Assembly (NCBI GenBank): GCA_905235045.1
Contig: CAJOJO010000002.1
Span: 1-45,587 of the forward strand
Reading direction: 5' to 3'
DNA length: 45,587 nt
Source: an uncultured Bacilli bacterium
GTDB taxonomy: Bacteria > Bacillota_I > Bacilli_A > RF39 > UBA660
Part shown: positions 9,739 through 19,321 of the stretch, in pieces
How the letters are laid out: each line of letters opens with the position of its first letter
Position numbering within the stretch: the first letter of the stretch is position 1
Notes under the pieces: model-generated
What the model saw: only the letters and a program-made list of their open reading frames with translations
Databases searched by the model: none
What the model was told of the DNA's origin: nothing
Translations under genes and position numbers: made by a program

Positions 9739-10395
9739 ATGCTTTATTTTAGAAAAAATGACGAAGTAATTGAAAAATATCAAGTTGATTTTGATAAAGA
9801 AGAAATTGAAAAATTAAAAAAGGAAATTATAAATAATTGCAGTTTTATAAAACATGAAGAGTATGAAAGCGATTATTCACCAAGATTTACTGATGAAATT
9901 ATTAGAAATTTAACATATACTCCGACTGGAAAAGAAAAAGAATATTTTGAAGAAACAAGAGATATTTATCGATATAGTTATGATGAATATAAACCACCAT
10001 ATTTAGTTGAATTAATAAATCAACTTTTAAATGGTAATTCAAAAGCTATAGATAAAATATTAAATTATGATATTTCTATTAAATCAACTATAGATGATAG
10101 AATTGATTTAGCTAATCAAGAATTTAATAGAATAGATCCAGAAAATATAGCCAAAAGAAAAGCAAAGCTTGAAGAAATTGAAGAATTATTAAAAACAAAA
10201 GAACTAAATAAGAACCAACAAAGTATAGATTTATATTATAATCAATTAATAGGGTTAATAAAATTTAATTTAATTGATTTACTTCCAATAAGTGAATTAG
10301 ATAGAATACAATCTTTCTTAGAAATTAATTTGTCTAGTCAAGTAGAAATTAGTAACTCTAAAGAAAATCCTTTTGTAAAATCATTGAAAAAATAG
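9739..10395 (+). CDS. hypothetical protein
   Basis: ORF with GGAGG RBS upstream of the MLYFRKND start; C-terminus is related to the fragment at 10561-10653. Confidence 0.65.
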   Translation: MLYFRKNDEVIEKYQVDFDKEEIEKLKKEIINNCSFIKHEEYESDYSPRFTDEIIRNLTYTPTGKEKEYFEETRDIYRYSYDEYKPPYLVELINQLLNGNSKAIDKILNYDISIKSTIDDRIDLANQEFNRIDPENIAKRKAKLEEIEELLKTKELNKNQQSIDLYYNQLIGLIKFNLIDLLPISELDRIQSFLEINLSSQVEISNSKENPFVKSLKK

Positions 10396-10404
10396 ATTAA
10401 TCTA

Positions 10405-10518
10405 CTAAAGTAGCAAATAATTATTGCTACTTTCTCTTTTATTTGGTAAAATGTATTTAGTAATTAGTTGTTTATGGGCTATTCCTAAGGTTTCGGATAT
10501 ACTATTTGTCCGTACCAT
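10405..10518 (-). other. short ORF MVRTNSISETLGIAHKQLITKYILPNKRESSNNYLLL, possibly a remnant of an antirepressor-like gene
   Basis: Hand translation of the minus strand; motif SISETLGIAHKQLI weakly resembles Rha-type antirepressor N-termini; overlaps hairpin sequences. Confidence 0.2.
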
Positions 10519-10560
10519 AAGAATTTGACTAACTAGAAATAGTTAGTTTTTTAATATATA

Positions 10561-10653
10561 CATGAATTAAATAAAATAGATGACTTTTTTGAAATTGATT
10601 TATTTAGTGAAATAATGAGTAATAATCAAAAACAAAAAATTCTCAAAAAATAA
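10561..10653 (+). pseudogene. truncated C-terminal paralogue of the 9739-10395 ORF
   Basis: In-frame IHELNKIDDFFEIDLFSEIMSNNQKQKILKK* aligns with ISELDRIQSFLEINLSSQ...SLKK* of the upstream gene; no start or 5' portion. Confidence 0.6.
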
Positions 10654-10665
10654 AAATACTAAAAT

Positions 10666-10884
10666 TTAGTATTTTTTTTTAAATTTTACAAAACCATCTG
10701 GTTCTTGTTTATAATTAATTATTTTGTTTCCTAAAATAGTTTCGAAAAACTTTTTCAATTCTTGAAAATAATACATTTCTGCTTCAGGGTGATTAATAAA
10801 ATATCCATTAGTTTCTAACTTGTCTCTTTTTATAATTCCGTTATTTGTTTCATCAATTAAAATTTTTATTCTATTATTTTTCAT
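10666..10884 (-). CDS. small hypothetical protein
   Basis: About 72 aa ORF with AGGTGG RBS-like sequence upstream of the start. Confidence 0.5.
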   Translation of the reverse strand: MKNNRIKILIDETNNGIIKRDKLETNGYFINHPEAEMYYFQELKKFFETILGNKIINYKQEPDGFVKFKKKY

Positions 10885-10970
10885 AAGTACCACCTAAATT
10901 TATTCTACCACAATTAAAAACATATTTAAACATTAATTTTTTATGATATAATTATTTATAGGAGGTTTAT

Positions 10971-11648
10971 ATGGGAATATTAATTGTAATAGAAGGAACA
11001 GATTGTTCTGGCAAAGAAACACAATCAAACTTATTATATGAACGTTTAGAAGGACCAAAATATAAAACATCTTTTCCAATGTATGATACACCAACAGGAA
11101 AAATAATTGCGGGCCCATATTTAGGAAAAGAAGGGTATAGTGAAAGCTATTTTGAAGAAGGAGCAGCTAATGTTGATCCAGAAGTCGCAATGCTATATTA
11201 TGCTGCTGATCGTGCTTATAATATTGATAAAGTAGAAGAACGATTAAAAAATGATGAAATAGTTATATTAGATCGTTATGTTGAATCAAACATGGCTCAT
11301 CAAGGCGGTAAAATAACTGATGCAAACAAAAGAAAAGAAATTTATGATCAAATTGAAAAACTAGAATATCATGCACTTTGTATGCCTAGACCAGATTTAA
11401 CCATTTTTCTATATATGCCATATGAATATGCTTGTATTTTAAAGCAAAATAGAAATGAAAGACCAGATGGTCACGAAAGTAGTAAAGAACACCTAATGAA
11501 CGCTGAAAAAGCATACTTAGAACTAGCTGAAAGATATAATTACAAAATAGTTAATTGCGTTAAAGATGGTTTAATTCGTTCTAAAGAAGAAATTGCTGAT
11601 GAAGTATATGAAATTGTAAATGAATTTGTAAAAAAGAAAATAAAATAA
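10971..11648 (+). CDS. tmk: thymidylate kinase
   Basis: ILIVIEGTDCSGKETQSNLLYERL; VILDRYVESNMAHQGGK; TGATATAAT promoter and AGGAGG RBS. Confidence 0.85.
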   Translation: MGILIVIEGTDCSGKETQSNLLYERLEGPKYKTSFPMYDTPTGKIIAGPYLGKEGYSESYFEEGAANVDPEVAMLYYAADRAYNIDKVEERLKNDEIVILDRYVESNMAHQGGKITDANKRKEIYDQIEKLEYHALCMPRPDLTIFLYMPYEYACILKQNRNERPDGHESSKEHLMNAEKAYLELAERYNYKIVNCVKDGLIRSKEEIADEVYEIVNEFVKKKIK

Positions 11649-11711
11649 AACAAATGTTCGAAAAACATTGAATATTTGTTTTTTTCTTGCTATAATGAAT
11701 ATGGTGATATT

Positions 11712-12257
11712 ATGTATAACTATATTAAAGGAATCATAACAGAAATAAACAGTAACTATATTAGTTTAGAAAACAATGGTATTGGCTATTTAGTATATAG
11801 TGCAAATCCATATTCTTACCAATTAAATAATGAGTATAAAGTATATATTTATCAAAATGTACGAGAAGATGAAATATCTCTATATGGATTTAAAACTTTA
11901 GAAGAAAAAGAATTGTTTTTAAAATTAATTGCGGTTAAGGGATTAGGTCCTAAAATGGCTTTACCAATGTTAGCAACTGGATCAATTAATGGTATAACCG
12001 ATGCAATTGAAAGAGAAAACATTTTATATTTAAAAAAATTTCCTAAAATAGGTGATAAAGTAGCTCGACAAATAATTCTTGACTTAAAAGGTAAATTGGT
12101 AAGTAATTCAATAGAAACTATTCAAAACGAAGAATTAGTTGAAGCTTTACAAGCATTAGGCTATAAAACAGCTGATATTAAAAAAGTATTACCTAATATA
12201 ACTGAAGAAAAAATTGAAGATCAAATAAAAGAAGCTTTAAAACTATTATTAAAATAA
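11712..12257 (+). CDS. ruvA: Holliday junction branch migration protein RuvA
   Basis: [12 protein letters not shown]...; [33 protein letters not shown]; start at 11712 preceded by GGTGAT. Confidence 0.94.
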   Translation: MYNYIKGIITEINSNYISLENNGIGYLVYSANPYSYQLNNEYKVYIYQNVREDEISLYGFKTLEEKELFLKLIAVKGLGPKMALPMLATGSINGITDAIERENILYLKKFPKIGDKVARQIILDLKGKLVSNSIETIQNEELVEALQALGYKTADIKKVLPNITEEKIEDQIKEALKLLLK

Positions 12258-12271
12258 AAGGAGATGTAATA

Positions 12272-13258
12272 ATGGATAGAATAATCGATTCAACGGAAGC
12301 AGTTATTGATAAAGATGAAGAATTAAGACCTCAATATTTAGATGAATATGTAGGTCAAACAGCTATTAAAGAAAATTTAAGTATTTTTATTGAAGCTGCA
12401 AAAAAAAGAAATGAATCATTAGATCATGTTTTATTATATGGTCCACCTGGATTAGGTAAAACAACTTTAGCTTATATAATTGCTAATGAAATGGGAAGTA
12501 ATATCCGAATTATTTCTGGACCAGCTATTGAAAAAACTGGTGATTTAGCAGCTGTTTTATCTAGTTTAGAACCAGGCGATGTTTTATTCATTGATGAAAT
12601 ACATCGTATCCCAAGATTTATTGAAGAAACTTTATATTCAGCAATGGAAGATTATGTTTTAGATATTGTCGTTGGAAATGAAGGATCATCACGTAATTTA
12701 CGCATCGATTTACCACCATTTACTTTAGTTGGAGCAACTACAAGAGCTGGTGATTTATCAAGCCCTTTAAGAGATAGATTTGGTATTGTTGCAAAACTAG
12801 ATTTTTATACTGAAGAAGAATTAACAGCAATTGCTAAAAGAACAAGTAGAGTATTAGATACCCCAATTGATGATATAGCCGCTTTAGAATTAGCAAAACG
12901 TAGTCGTGGTACACCAAGAATTGTTAATAGATTATTCCGTCGTGTAAGAGATTTTGCAACTGTAAAAGGAAATGGAATCATTGATGAAAAAATAGTTGAT
13001 ATGGCTTTAGATAAATTAAAAGTTGACAAAAATGGCCTTGATGAAACCGATTATAACTTATTAAAAGCCATTATTGATAAATTTAATGGTGGACCGGTAG
13101 GTATTGATGCTATTGCAGCTTCAATTGGTGAAGAACAAACAACTATTGAAGATGTTTATGAACCATATTTACTACAATCAGGTTTTCTAAAAAGAACTAA
13201 TCGTGGTCGTGTAGTAACCGATAAAGCATATGCTTATTTAAAAATAGATAAAGAGTGA
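12272..13258 (+). CDS. ruvB: Holliday junction branch migration helicase RuvB
   Basis: [51 protein letters not shown]. Confidence 0.97.
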   Translation: MDRIIDSTEAVIDKDEELRPQYLDEYVGQTAIKENLSIFIEAAKKRNESLDHVLLYGPPGLGKTTLAYIIANEMGSNIRIISGPAIEKTGDLAAVLSSLEPGDVLFIDEIHRIPRFIEETLYSAMEDYVLDIVVGNEGSSRNLRIDLPPFTLVGATTRAGDLSSPLRDRFGIVAKLDFYTEEELTAIAKRTSRVLDTPIDDIAALELAKRSRGTPRIVNRLFRRVRDFATVKGNGIIDEKIVDMALDKLKVDKNGLDETDYNLLKAIIDKFNGGPVGIDAIAASIGEEQTTIEDVYEPYLLQSGFLKRTNRGRVVTDKAYAYLKIDKE

Positions 13259-13262
13259 TTAT

Positions 13263-14288
13263 ATGAAAACAGAAGACTTTAATTATGAATTACCGGAAGA
13301 ATTAATTGCGCAAACCCCAATTAAAGACCGTGATCAATCAAAACTATTAGTTTTAGATAAAAATACAGGTAATATTGAACATAAACATTTTAATAATATA
13401 ATTGACTATTTAGATGAGGATGATGTTTTAGTATTAAACGATACAAAAGTAATTCCTGCTCGTTTATATGGAATAAAAGAAGATACTAATGCTCATATTG
13501 AAGTACTATTATTAAAAGAAGAAAACAATAATACTTGGCAATGTTTAACTAAACCAGCCAAAAGAATTAAAATTGGCACAATTATATCATTTGGTGATGG
13601 TTTATTAAAAGCTGAATGTATAGAAACAAAAGAAGAAGGTATAAGAGTCTTTAAATTACATTATAAAGGCATTTTATACGAGATTTTAGATAAACTAGGG
13701 GAAATGCCTTTACCACCTTATATTCATGAAAAATTAGACGATAAAAACAGATATCAAACAGTATATGCAAAAAACATTGGCAGTGCTGCTGCTCCTACTG
13801 CTGGATTACATTTTACCAAAGAACTATTAGAAAAAGTAAAACAAAAAAACATAACCATTTGTTATGTTACTCTACATGTTGGTTTAGGAACTTTTAGACC
13901 GGTTAATGTAGAAGATGTAACTAAACATAAAATGCATAGTGAATTTTATATGATGTCTAAAGAAACAGCTAATATATTAAATAATGCTAAAAAGAATAAT
14001 AAAAGAATTATTAGTGTTGGTACAACATCAACTAGAACTTTAGAAACAATTATTAATAAATATAACGAATTTAAAGAATGTAGTGGCTGGACAGATATAT
14101 TTATTTATCCCGGTTATGAATTTAAAGCAATAAATGCCTTAATAACTAACTTCCATTTACCAAAAAGTACTTTACTTATGTTAGTTAGTGCTTTAGCGGG
14201 AAAAGAAAATATATTAAATGCTTATAATGAAGCTATTAAAAATAACTATCGTTTTTTTTCATTTGGCGATGCAATGTTTATAAAATGA
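13263..14288 (+). CDS. queA: S-adenosylmethionine:tRNA ribosyltransferase-isomerase
   Basis: [52 protein letters not shown]. Confidence 0.97.
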   Translation: MKTEDFNYELPEELIAQTPIKDRDQSKLLVLDKNTGNIEHKHFNNIIDYLDEDDVLVLNDTKVIPARLYGIKEDTNAHIEVLLLKEENNNTWQCLTKPAKRIKIGTIISFGDGLLKAECIETKEEGIRVFKLHYKGILYEILDKLGEMPLPPYIHEKLDDKNRYQTVYAKNIGSAAAPTAGLHFTKELLEKVKQKNITICYVTLHVGLGTFRPVNVEDVTKHKMHSEFYMMSKETANILNNAKKNNKRIISVGTTSTRTLETIINKYNEFKECSGWTDIFIYPGYEFKAINALITNFHLPKSTLLMLVSALAGKENILNAYNEAIKNNYRFFSFGDAMFIK

Positions 14289-14310
14289 CTATTAAAATAG
14301 TCTTTTTTTT
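14286..14310 (+). terminator. Rho-independent terminator after queA, abutting the miaA -10
   Basis: GACTATT-AA-AATAGTC-T8 immediately followed by GTTATAAT. Confidence 0.75.
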
Positions 14311-14334
14311 GTTATAATTTAATTAGGTGGTTTT

Positions 14335-15210
14335 ATGATAATTGTAATTGCTGGTCCTACTGGTAGTGGTAAAACAAAACTAAGTATTGAACTTGCTAAA
14401 AAATTTAATGGTGAAATAATAAATGCTGATTCAACTCAAGTATATAAAGGGTTAGATATTGCTACTGCTAAAGTAACTGAAGAAGAAAAAGAAAACATAG
14501 TTCATCATTTAATCGACATAAAAGAAATAACCGAAGATTATTCAGTATACGACTATCAAAAAGATTGTCGTAACGCAATTGAAATAATCAAAAATAAAAA
14601 TAAAACGCCTATTATTGTTGGAGGTACTGGATTATATATTAAAGCTGCTTTATTTAATTATCAATTCAAAGAAGAAATAAAATATGATTATTCTAATTAT
14701 AATTTAGATGATTTATATAATAAATTATTAAAATATGAACCAAATACTTCAATTCATAAAAATAATCGCCAAAGAATTGAAAGAAGATTAAATTTTTATG
14801 AAAATAATAACGAAATAACCACTAACAAAGATGAATTATTATATAAAGATACAATTTTTATTGGTTTAAATGTTAAAAGAGATGTATTATATGATAAAAT
14901 AAATAAAAGAGTAGATGAAATGGTAAATAATGGTCTACTTGATGAAGCGAAAAAAATTTATTTATCAAATATTAGAACTAAAGCAATAAATACTCCAATC
15001 GGATATAAAGAGTTATTTCCATATTTTGAAAACAAATGCACTTTAGATACTGCTTTAGATAATATTAAACAACAAAGTAGAAGATATGCTAAAAGACAAT
15101 TTACCTGGTTTAATCATCAACTTAACTTAAAATGGTTTGATGTTAATTATGATAATTTTGATGAAACAATAGACAGTGTTATCAAATATATAAGAGAGGT
15201 GGTTTTATGA
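14335..15210 (+). CDS. miaA: tRNA dimethylallyltransferase
   Basis: IVIAGPTGSGKTKLSIELAKKFNGEIINADSTQVYKGLDIATAK. Confidence 0.96.
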   Translation: MIIVIAGPTGSGKTKLSIELAKKFNGEIINADSTQVYKGLDIATAKVTEEEKENIVHHLIDIKEITEDYSVYDYQKDCRNAIEIIKNKNKTPIIVGGTGLYIKAALFNYQFKEEIKYDYSNYNLDDLYNKLLKYEPNTSIHKNNRQRIERRLNFYENNNEITTNKDELLYKDTIFIGLNVKRDVLYDKINKRVDEMVNNGLLDEAKKIYLSNIRTKAINTPIGYKELFPYFENKCTLDTALDNIKQQSRRYAKRQFTWFNHQLNLKWFDVNYDNFDETIDSVIKYIREVVL

Positions 15211-15683
15211 AAAGAAAAGACTATATTAATTGGGATGAATACTTTATGGGAATTGCTGTGTTAGCATCTTATCGTAGTAAAGACCCTAATACAGCGGTTG
15301 GAGCTTGTATTGTAAATAATGATAATATAATATTATCAATCGGTTATAATGGTGCACCAAGAGGCTTGCACGATGATAATATGCCTTGGGATAGAGAAGG
15401 TGACTTTTTAAATACTAAATATGCATATGTATGTCATAGTGAATTAAATGCCATACTAAATTACCGAGGAAATGTTGAAAACACTAAAATGTATGTAACA
15501 CTATTTCCTTGCAATGAATGTGCTAAAGCAATTGTTCAATCAGGAATTAAAGAAGTAATCTATTTATCTGATAAATATGATGGTACTGATGGGAATATTG
15601 TTAGTAAAAAAATATTTGATGAAGTTGGAATTAAATATACAAAATATGAACCAACTAATCGTAAAATTGAGATAAATTTATAA
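15207..15683 (+). CDS. dCMP/cytidine deaminase family protein
   Basis: CHSELNAILN and PCNECAKAIVQSGIKEVIYL zinc motifs; VGACIVNNDNIILSIGYNGAPRG. Confidence 0.92.
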   Translation: MKRKDYINWDEYFMGIAVLASYRSKDPNTAVGACIVNNDNIILSIGYNGAPRGLHDDNMPWDREGDFLNTKYAYVCHSELNAILNYRGNVENTKMYVTLFPCNECAKAIVQSGIKEVIYLSDKYDGTDGNIVSKKIFDEVGIKYTKYEPTNRKIEINL

Positions 15684-15699
15684 TGAAAGTAGTGATAAA

Positions 15700-16833
15700 A
15701 TGTTTAAACGTAAAAATAATGAAAAACTAGATATTGAATTAGTAAATGATTCTGTAAACTTACTTAACAAAATATTACATATTATGTTTATTTTAATAGG
15801 TATTGTTGGAATTTACTTAATTATTAAACTATGTCAAGAATTACAAATTAAAAATATTGTTTTAACAACATTAAAAACAATCGCCCCAGTATTTATTGGC
15901 TTATTCTTTGCTTGGTTATTTGATCCAATTGTCAAAAAATTAAAAGAAAAAGGTATTAGAAGAGTAATTGGTGCTTTAATTGTTTATATTGTATTTATAT
16001 TATTATTAGTTCTTATAATTGCTACTATATTACCAATATTAACTAACCAAATAAATGATTTTGTCAAAATAATTCCAGAAATATATAATTCAATAAAAAA
16101 TTGGATTGAAAATTTATTTAGTAATATTAACATTGAAGGATTAGATATAAGTGTTTATCAAACTAATATATTAGCAAAAATTCAAGAATGGGGAACTAAT
16201 TTAGCAAGTTCATTACCTAATTTAACGGTAAACATATTAAGAAGTTTCTTCTCTGGTTTCTTAGCCTTTGTAATTGGTTTAATTATTGGTTTTTATTTCT
16301 TAGTAAGCTTTGATAACGCTGGTGATTTATTAATAACTTTATTACCTAAAAAAATAAGAAAAGAAGCTAAAGAATTAACTAGCGAAATAAATTCAACATT
16401 TAGAAGATTTATTAATGGCGCATTAATTGATTCTACCTTTGTATTTATTATTACGACAATTACCTTTATGATTATTGGTTTAAAAGCACCGGTATTATTT
16501 GGTTTGTTCTGTGGTCTAACTAATATTATTCCATATGCTGGTCCATATATTGGTGGAGCTCCAGCAGTAATTGTCGGATTTAGTCAAAGCCCATTAACTG
16601 GTATATTTACTTTAGTAGCTATTGCGATTATTCAATTCATAGAAGGTAACTTTTTACAACCAATGATAATGAGTAAAACAACAAAACTCCATCCAGTTAC
16701 AATTATTACAGGACTATTGATATTTGGTCACTTCTTTGGTATAATTGGTATGGCTATTTCAACACCACTTATTGGTGCTTGTAAAGCAATATTTATTTTC
16801 TTAAATGAAAAACATAATTTTATAAATCTATGA
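15700..16833 (+). CDS. AI-2E family transporter
   Basis: Multiple TM segments; GLTNIIPYAGPYIGGAPAVIVG and IEGNFLQPMIMSKTTKLHPVTII. Confidence 0.88.
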   Translation: MFKRKNNEKLDIELVNDSVNLLNKILHIMFILIGIVGIYLIIKLCQELQIKNIVLTTLKTIAPVFIGLFFAWLFDPIVKKLKEKGIRRVIGALIVYIVFILLLVLIIATILPILTNQINDFVKIIPEIYNSIKNWIENLFSNINIEGLDISVYQTNILAKIQEWGTNLASSLPNLTVNILRSFFSGFLAFVIGLIIGFYFLVSFDNAGDLLITLLPKKIRKEAKELTSEINSTFRRFINGALIDSTFVFIITTITFMIIGLKAPVLFGLFCGLTNIIPYAGPYIGGAPAVIVGFSQSPLTGIFTLVAIAIIQFIEGNFLQPMIMSKTTKLHPVTIITGLLIFGHFFGIIGMAISTPLIGACKAIFIFLNEKHNFINL

Positions 16834-16840
16834 TAAAGAA

Positions 16841-17016
16841 AAAGTAAAATATTTATTTTAAATAGAGAATTAGTGGTTGGTGAAAACTAATTAAAATAAT
16901 ATTTGAAAGCTATCTTTTAGAACCATAAAATGGTCGGTTAAAACCGTTATCTAAATTAAGAATCAAATAGGATGGTACCACGACTAATTCGTTCCTAAAT
17001 TTAGTTGTGGTTTTTT
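16841..17016 (+). promoter_or_regulatory. T-box leader, alanine specifier (GCT)
   Basis: AGAG...GGTTGGTGAAAA stem I features; specifier region TTTGAAAGCTATCTTTT; T-box AGGATGGTACCACG; terminator ACCACGACTAA...TTAGTTGTGGTTTTTT. Confidence 0.88.
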
Positions 17017-17036
17017 ATTGGAAAGAAGGGATTATT

Positions 17037-17582
17037 ATGGACGAAAAACAAACAAAAATAATTATTATTGCTGGTAAAGCAAGAGCTGGTAAAGATACAT
17101 CAGCTAATTTCTTAAAAGAAATATATGAAAACCAAGGAAAAAAAGTATTAAATATACAATATTCATCTTATATAAAAGAATATGCTAAAAAAATAAGTGA
17201 TTGGGATGGTAGTGAAGAAACAAAACCTAGAGCTTTATTACAACAACTAGGAACTGATATTATCCGTAATAGAATTGATGAACTATTCTTTACAAAAAAA
17301 ATAATTGATGATTTAAAAGTATATTCATTTTTCTTTGATGTAATTACTATTAGTGATGCTCGTTTTAAAATTGAAATTGATGAACCAAGAAAAATATTTG
17401 ATAACATTGTAGCTCTTCATATTGTTAGACCTAATTTTGATAATGGATTAACTGAAGAACAAAAACATCATCCTTCAGAAATTGATTTGGATGATTATCA
17501 AGGATTTAATCATGAAATTATTAATGATGGTACATTAGAAGATTTAAAAGTAAAACTAGAAAAATTAACGGAGGTGATTTAA
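17037..17582 (+). CDS. P-loop nucleotide/nucleoside monophosphate kinase-like protein
   Basis: IIIIAGKARAGKDTSANFL; co-directional with and overlapping the alaS start. Confidence 0.65.
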   Translation: MDEKQTKIIIIAGKARAGKDTSANFLKEIYENQGKKVLNIQYSSYIKEYAKKISDWDGSEETKPRALLQQLGTDIIRNRIDELFFTKKIIDDLKVYSFFFDVITISDARFKIEIDEPRKIFDNIVALHIVRPNFDNGLTEEQKHHPSEIDLDDYQGFNHEIINDGTLEDLKVKLEKLTEVI

Positions 17583-19321
17583 TGAACTTAAAAGATTTAT
17601 ATATAAACTTTTTTGTAAATAAAAATCATAAACAAATCCCAAGCGCACCAGTTGTACCTGAAAATGATCCATCAGTCTTATTTAATACTGCTGGTATGCA
17701 ACCTTTAATTCCATATTTAATGGGACAACCTCATCCATATGGAACAAAACTATGTGACTATCAAAAATGTATTAGAACTAATGATTTAGATAACATTGGT
17801 GATACATATCATCATACTTTCTTTGAAATGTTAGGAAATTGGTCATTAGGAGATTATTTTAAAAAAGAAGCTATTGAATGGTCAGCAGAATTTTTAACTA
17901 AAGAATTAAATATACCAAAAGAAAGATTAGCTGTAACTATATTTGCGGGTAATGATTTAATTCCATTTGATCAAGAAGCCCATGATTTATGGATTCAACA
18001 AGGTATACCTGAAGAAAGAATTTGTCCGACAAGCGATGATAATTTTTGGATAGCAGGTGATACAGGGCCATGTGGACCTGACACTGAAATGTTTTATTGG
18101 CGTAGTAATGATCCAATTCCTGATAAATTTGATAATGAGGATGAAAGATGGGTTGAAATATGGAATGATGTATTTATGCAATATGAAAAACATCAAGATG
18201 GAACAATAACGGAATTACCAAAGAAAAATGTTGATACCGGAATGGGTGTTGAAAGAACAACTGCTATCTTAGAAGGTAAAATGGATAATTATGAATCATC
18301 AATTTGGGTACCAATTATCAATTTAATTGAAGAAATATCTAATTTACCATACAAAGGCAATGAAGAATCAATGCGAATTATTGCTGATCATTTAAGAACT
18401 GCGGTATTTATTTTAGCAGATCCAGCTGGTATAAAACCATCCAATACTGATCAAGGATATATTTTAAGAAGACTAATAAGAAGAGCAATTAGACATGCTA
18501 AAAAATTAAATATTGATATTAATTCGGATTGGGAACAAAAAATAGCTATTAAACTAATAGAACAATATAATAAATATTATTCTGAATTAAATGACAATTA
18601 TAATGTTATACTAGAGGGACTAAAAAATGAAAAAATTAAATTTAACCGTACTTTAGAAAAAGGATTAAGAGAATTTGAAAAAGTATCTAATAAAGATATT
18701 GATGGTATAACAGCTTTCCATTTATTTGATACATATGGTTTTCCTATTGAATTAACCATTGAATTAGCTAATGAAAAAAATCTAAAAGTAGATATTGAAG
18801 GGTATAATACAAAATTTAAGGAGCACCAAGAATTGTCAAGAACCGCTTCCCAAGGTAAATTTAAAGGTGGTTTAGCTGGTAATTCAGAAATAGAAACAAG
18901 ATATCATACCGCAACCCATTTATTAAATGCTGCTTTAAAAGTAGTAATTGGACCAGATGTTCATCAAAAAGGTTCAAACATTACTGAAGAAAGAATGCGT
19001 TTTGACTTCTCTTGCGATCATAAATTAAGTGATGATGAAAAACAAAAAACTGAAGAATTAGTAAATAAATGGATAAACGAAAGCTTAGATGTTAGATGTG
19101 ATGAAATGAGTAAAGAAGAAGCAATTAATAGTGGGGCAGAATGTATGTTCATTGAAAAATATCCTGATATAGTTACCGTTTATACAATTGGTGATAATGT
19201 ATCAAAAGAATTATGTGGTGGACCACACGTTAAAAATACTAGTGAATTAGGTCACTTTAGAATCAAAAAAGAAGAAGCTTCATCAGCTGGAGTAAGAAGA
19301 ATTAAGGCGGTATTAGAATGA
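17582..19321 (+). CDS. alaS: alanine--tRNA ligase, short form
   Basis: FNTAGMQPLIPYLMG, GDTYHHTFFEMLGNWSLGDYFKKEA, HTATHLLNAAL, CGGPHV; ends at 579 aa just after the editing domain. Confidence 0.94.
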   Translation: MNLKDLYINFFVNKNHKQIPSAPVVPENDPSVLFNTAGMQPLIPYLMGQPHPYGTKLCDYQKCIRTNDLDNIGDTYHHTFFEMLGNWSLGDYFKKEAIEWSAEFLTKELNIPKERLAVTIFAGNDLIPFDQEAHDLWIQQGIPEERICPTSDDNFWIAGDTGPCGPDTEMFYWRSNDPIPDKFDNEDERWVEIWNDVFMQYEKHQDGTITELPKKNVDTGMGVERTTAILEGKMDNYESSIWVPIINLIEEISNLPYKGNEESMRIIADHLRTAVFILADPAGIKPSNTDQGYILRRLIRRAIRHAKKLNIDINSDWEQKIAIKLIEQYNKYYSELNDNYNVILEGLKNEKIKFNRTLEKGLREFEKVSNKDIDGITAFHLFDTYGFPIELTIELANEKNLKVDIEGYNTKFKEHQELSRTASQGKFKGGLAGNSEIETRYHTATHLLNAALKVVIGPDVHQKGSNITEERMRFDFSCDHKLSDDEKQKTEELVNKWINESLDVRCDEMSKEEAINSGAECMFIEKYPDIVTVYTIGDNVSKELCGGPHVKNTSELGHFRIKKEEASSAGVRRIKAVLE

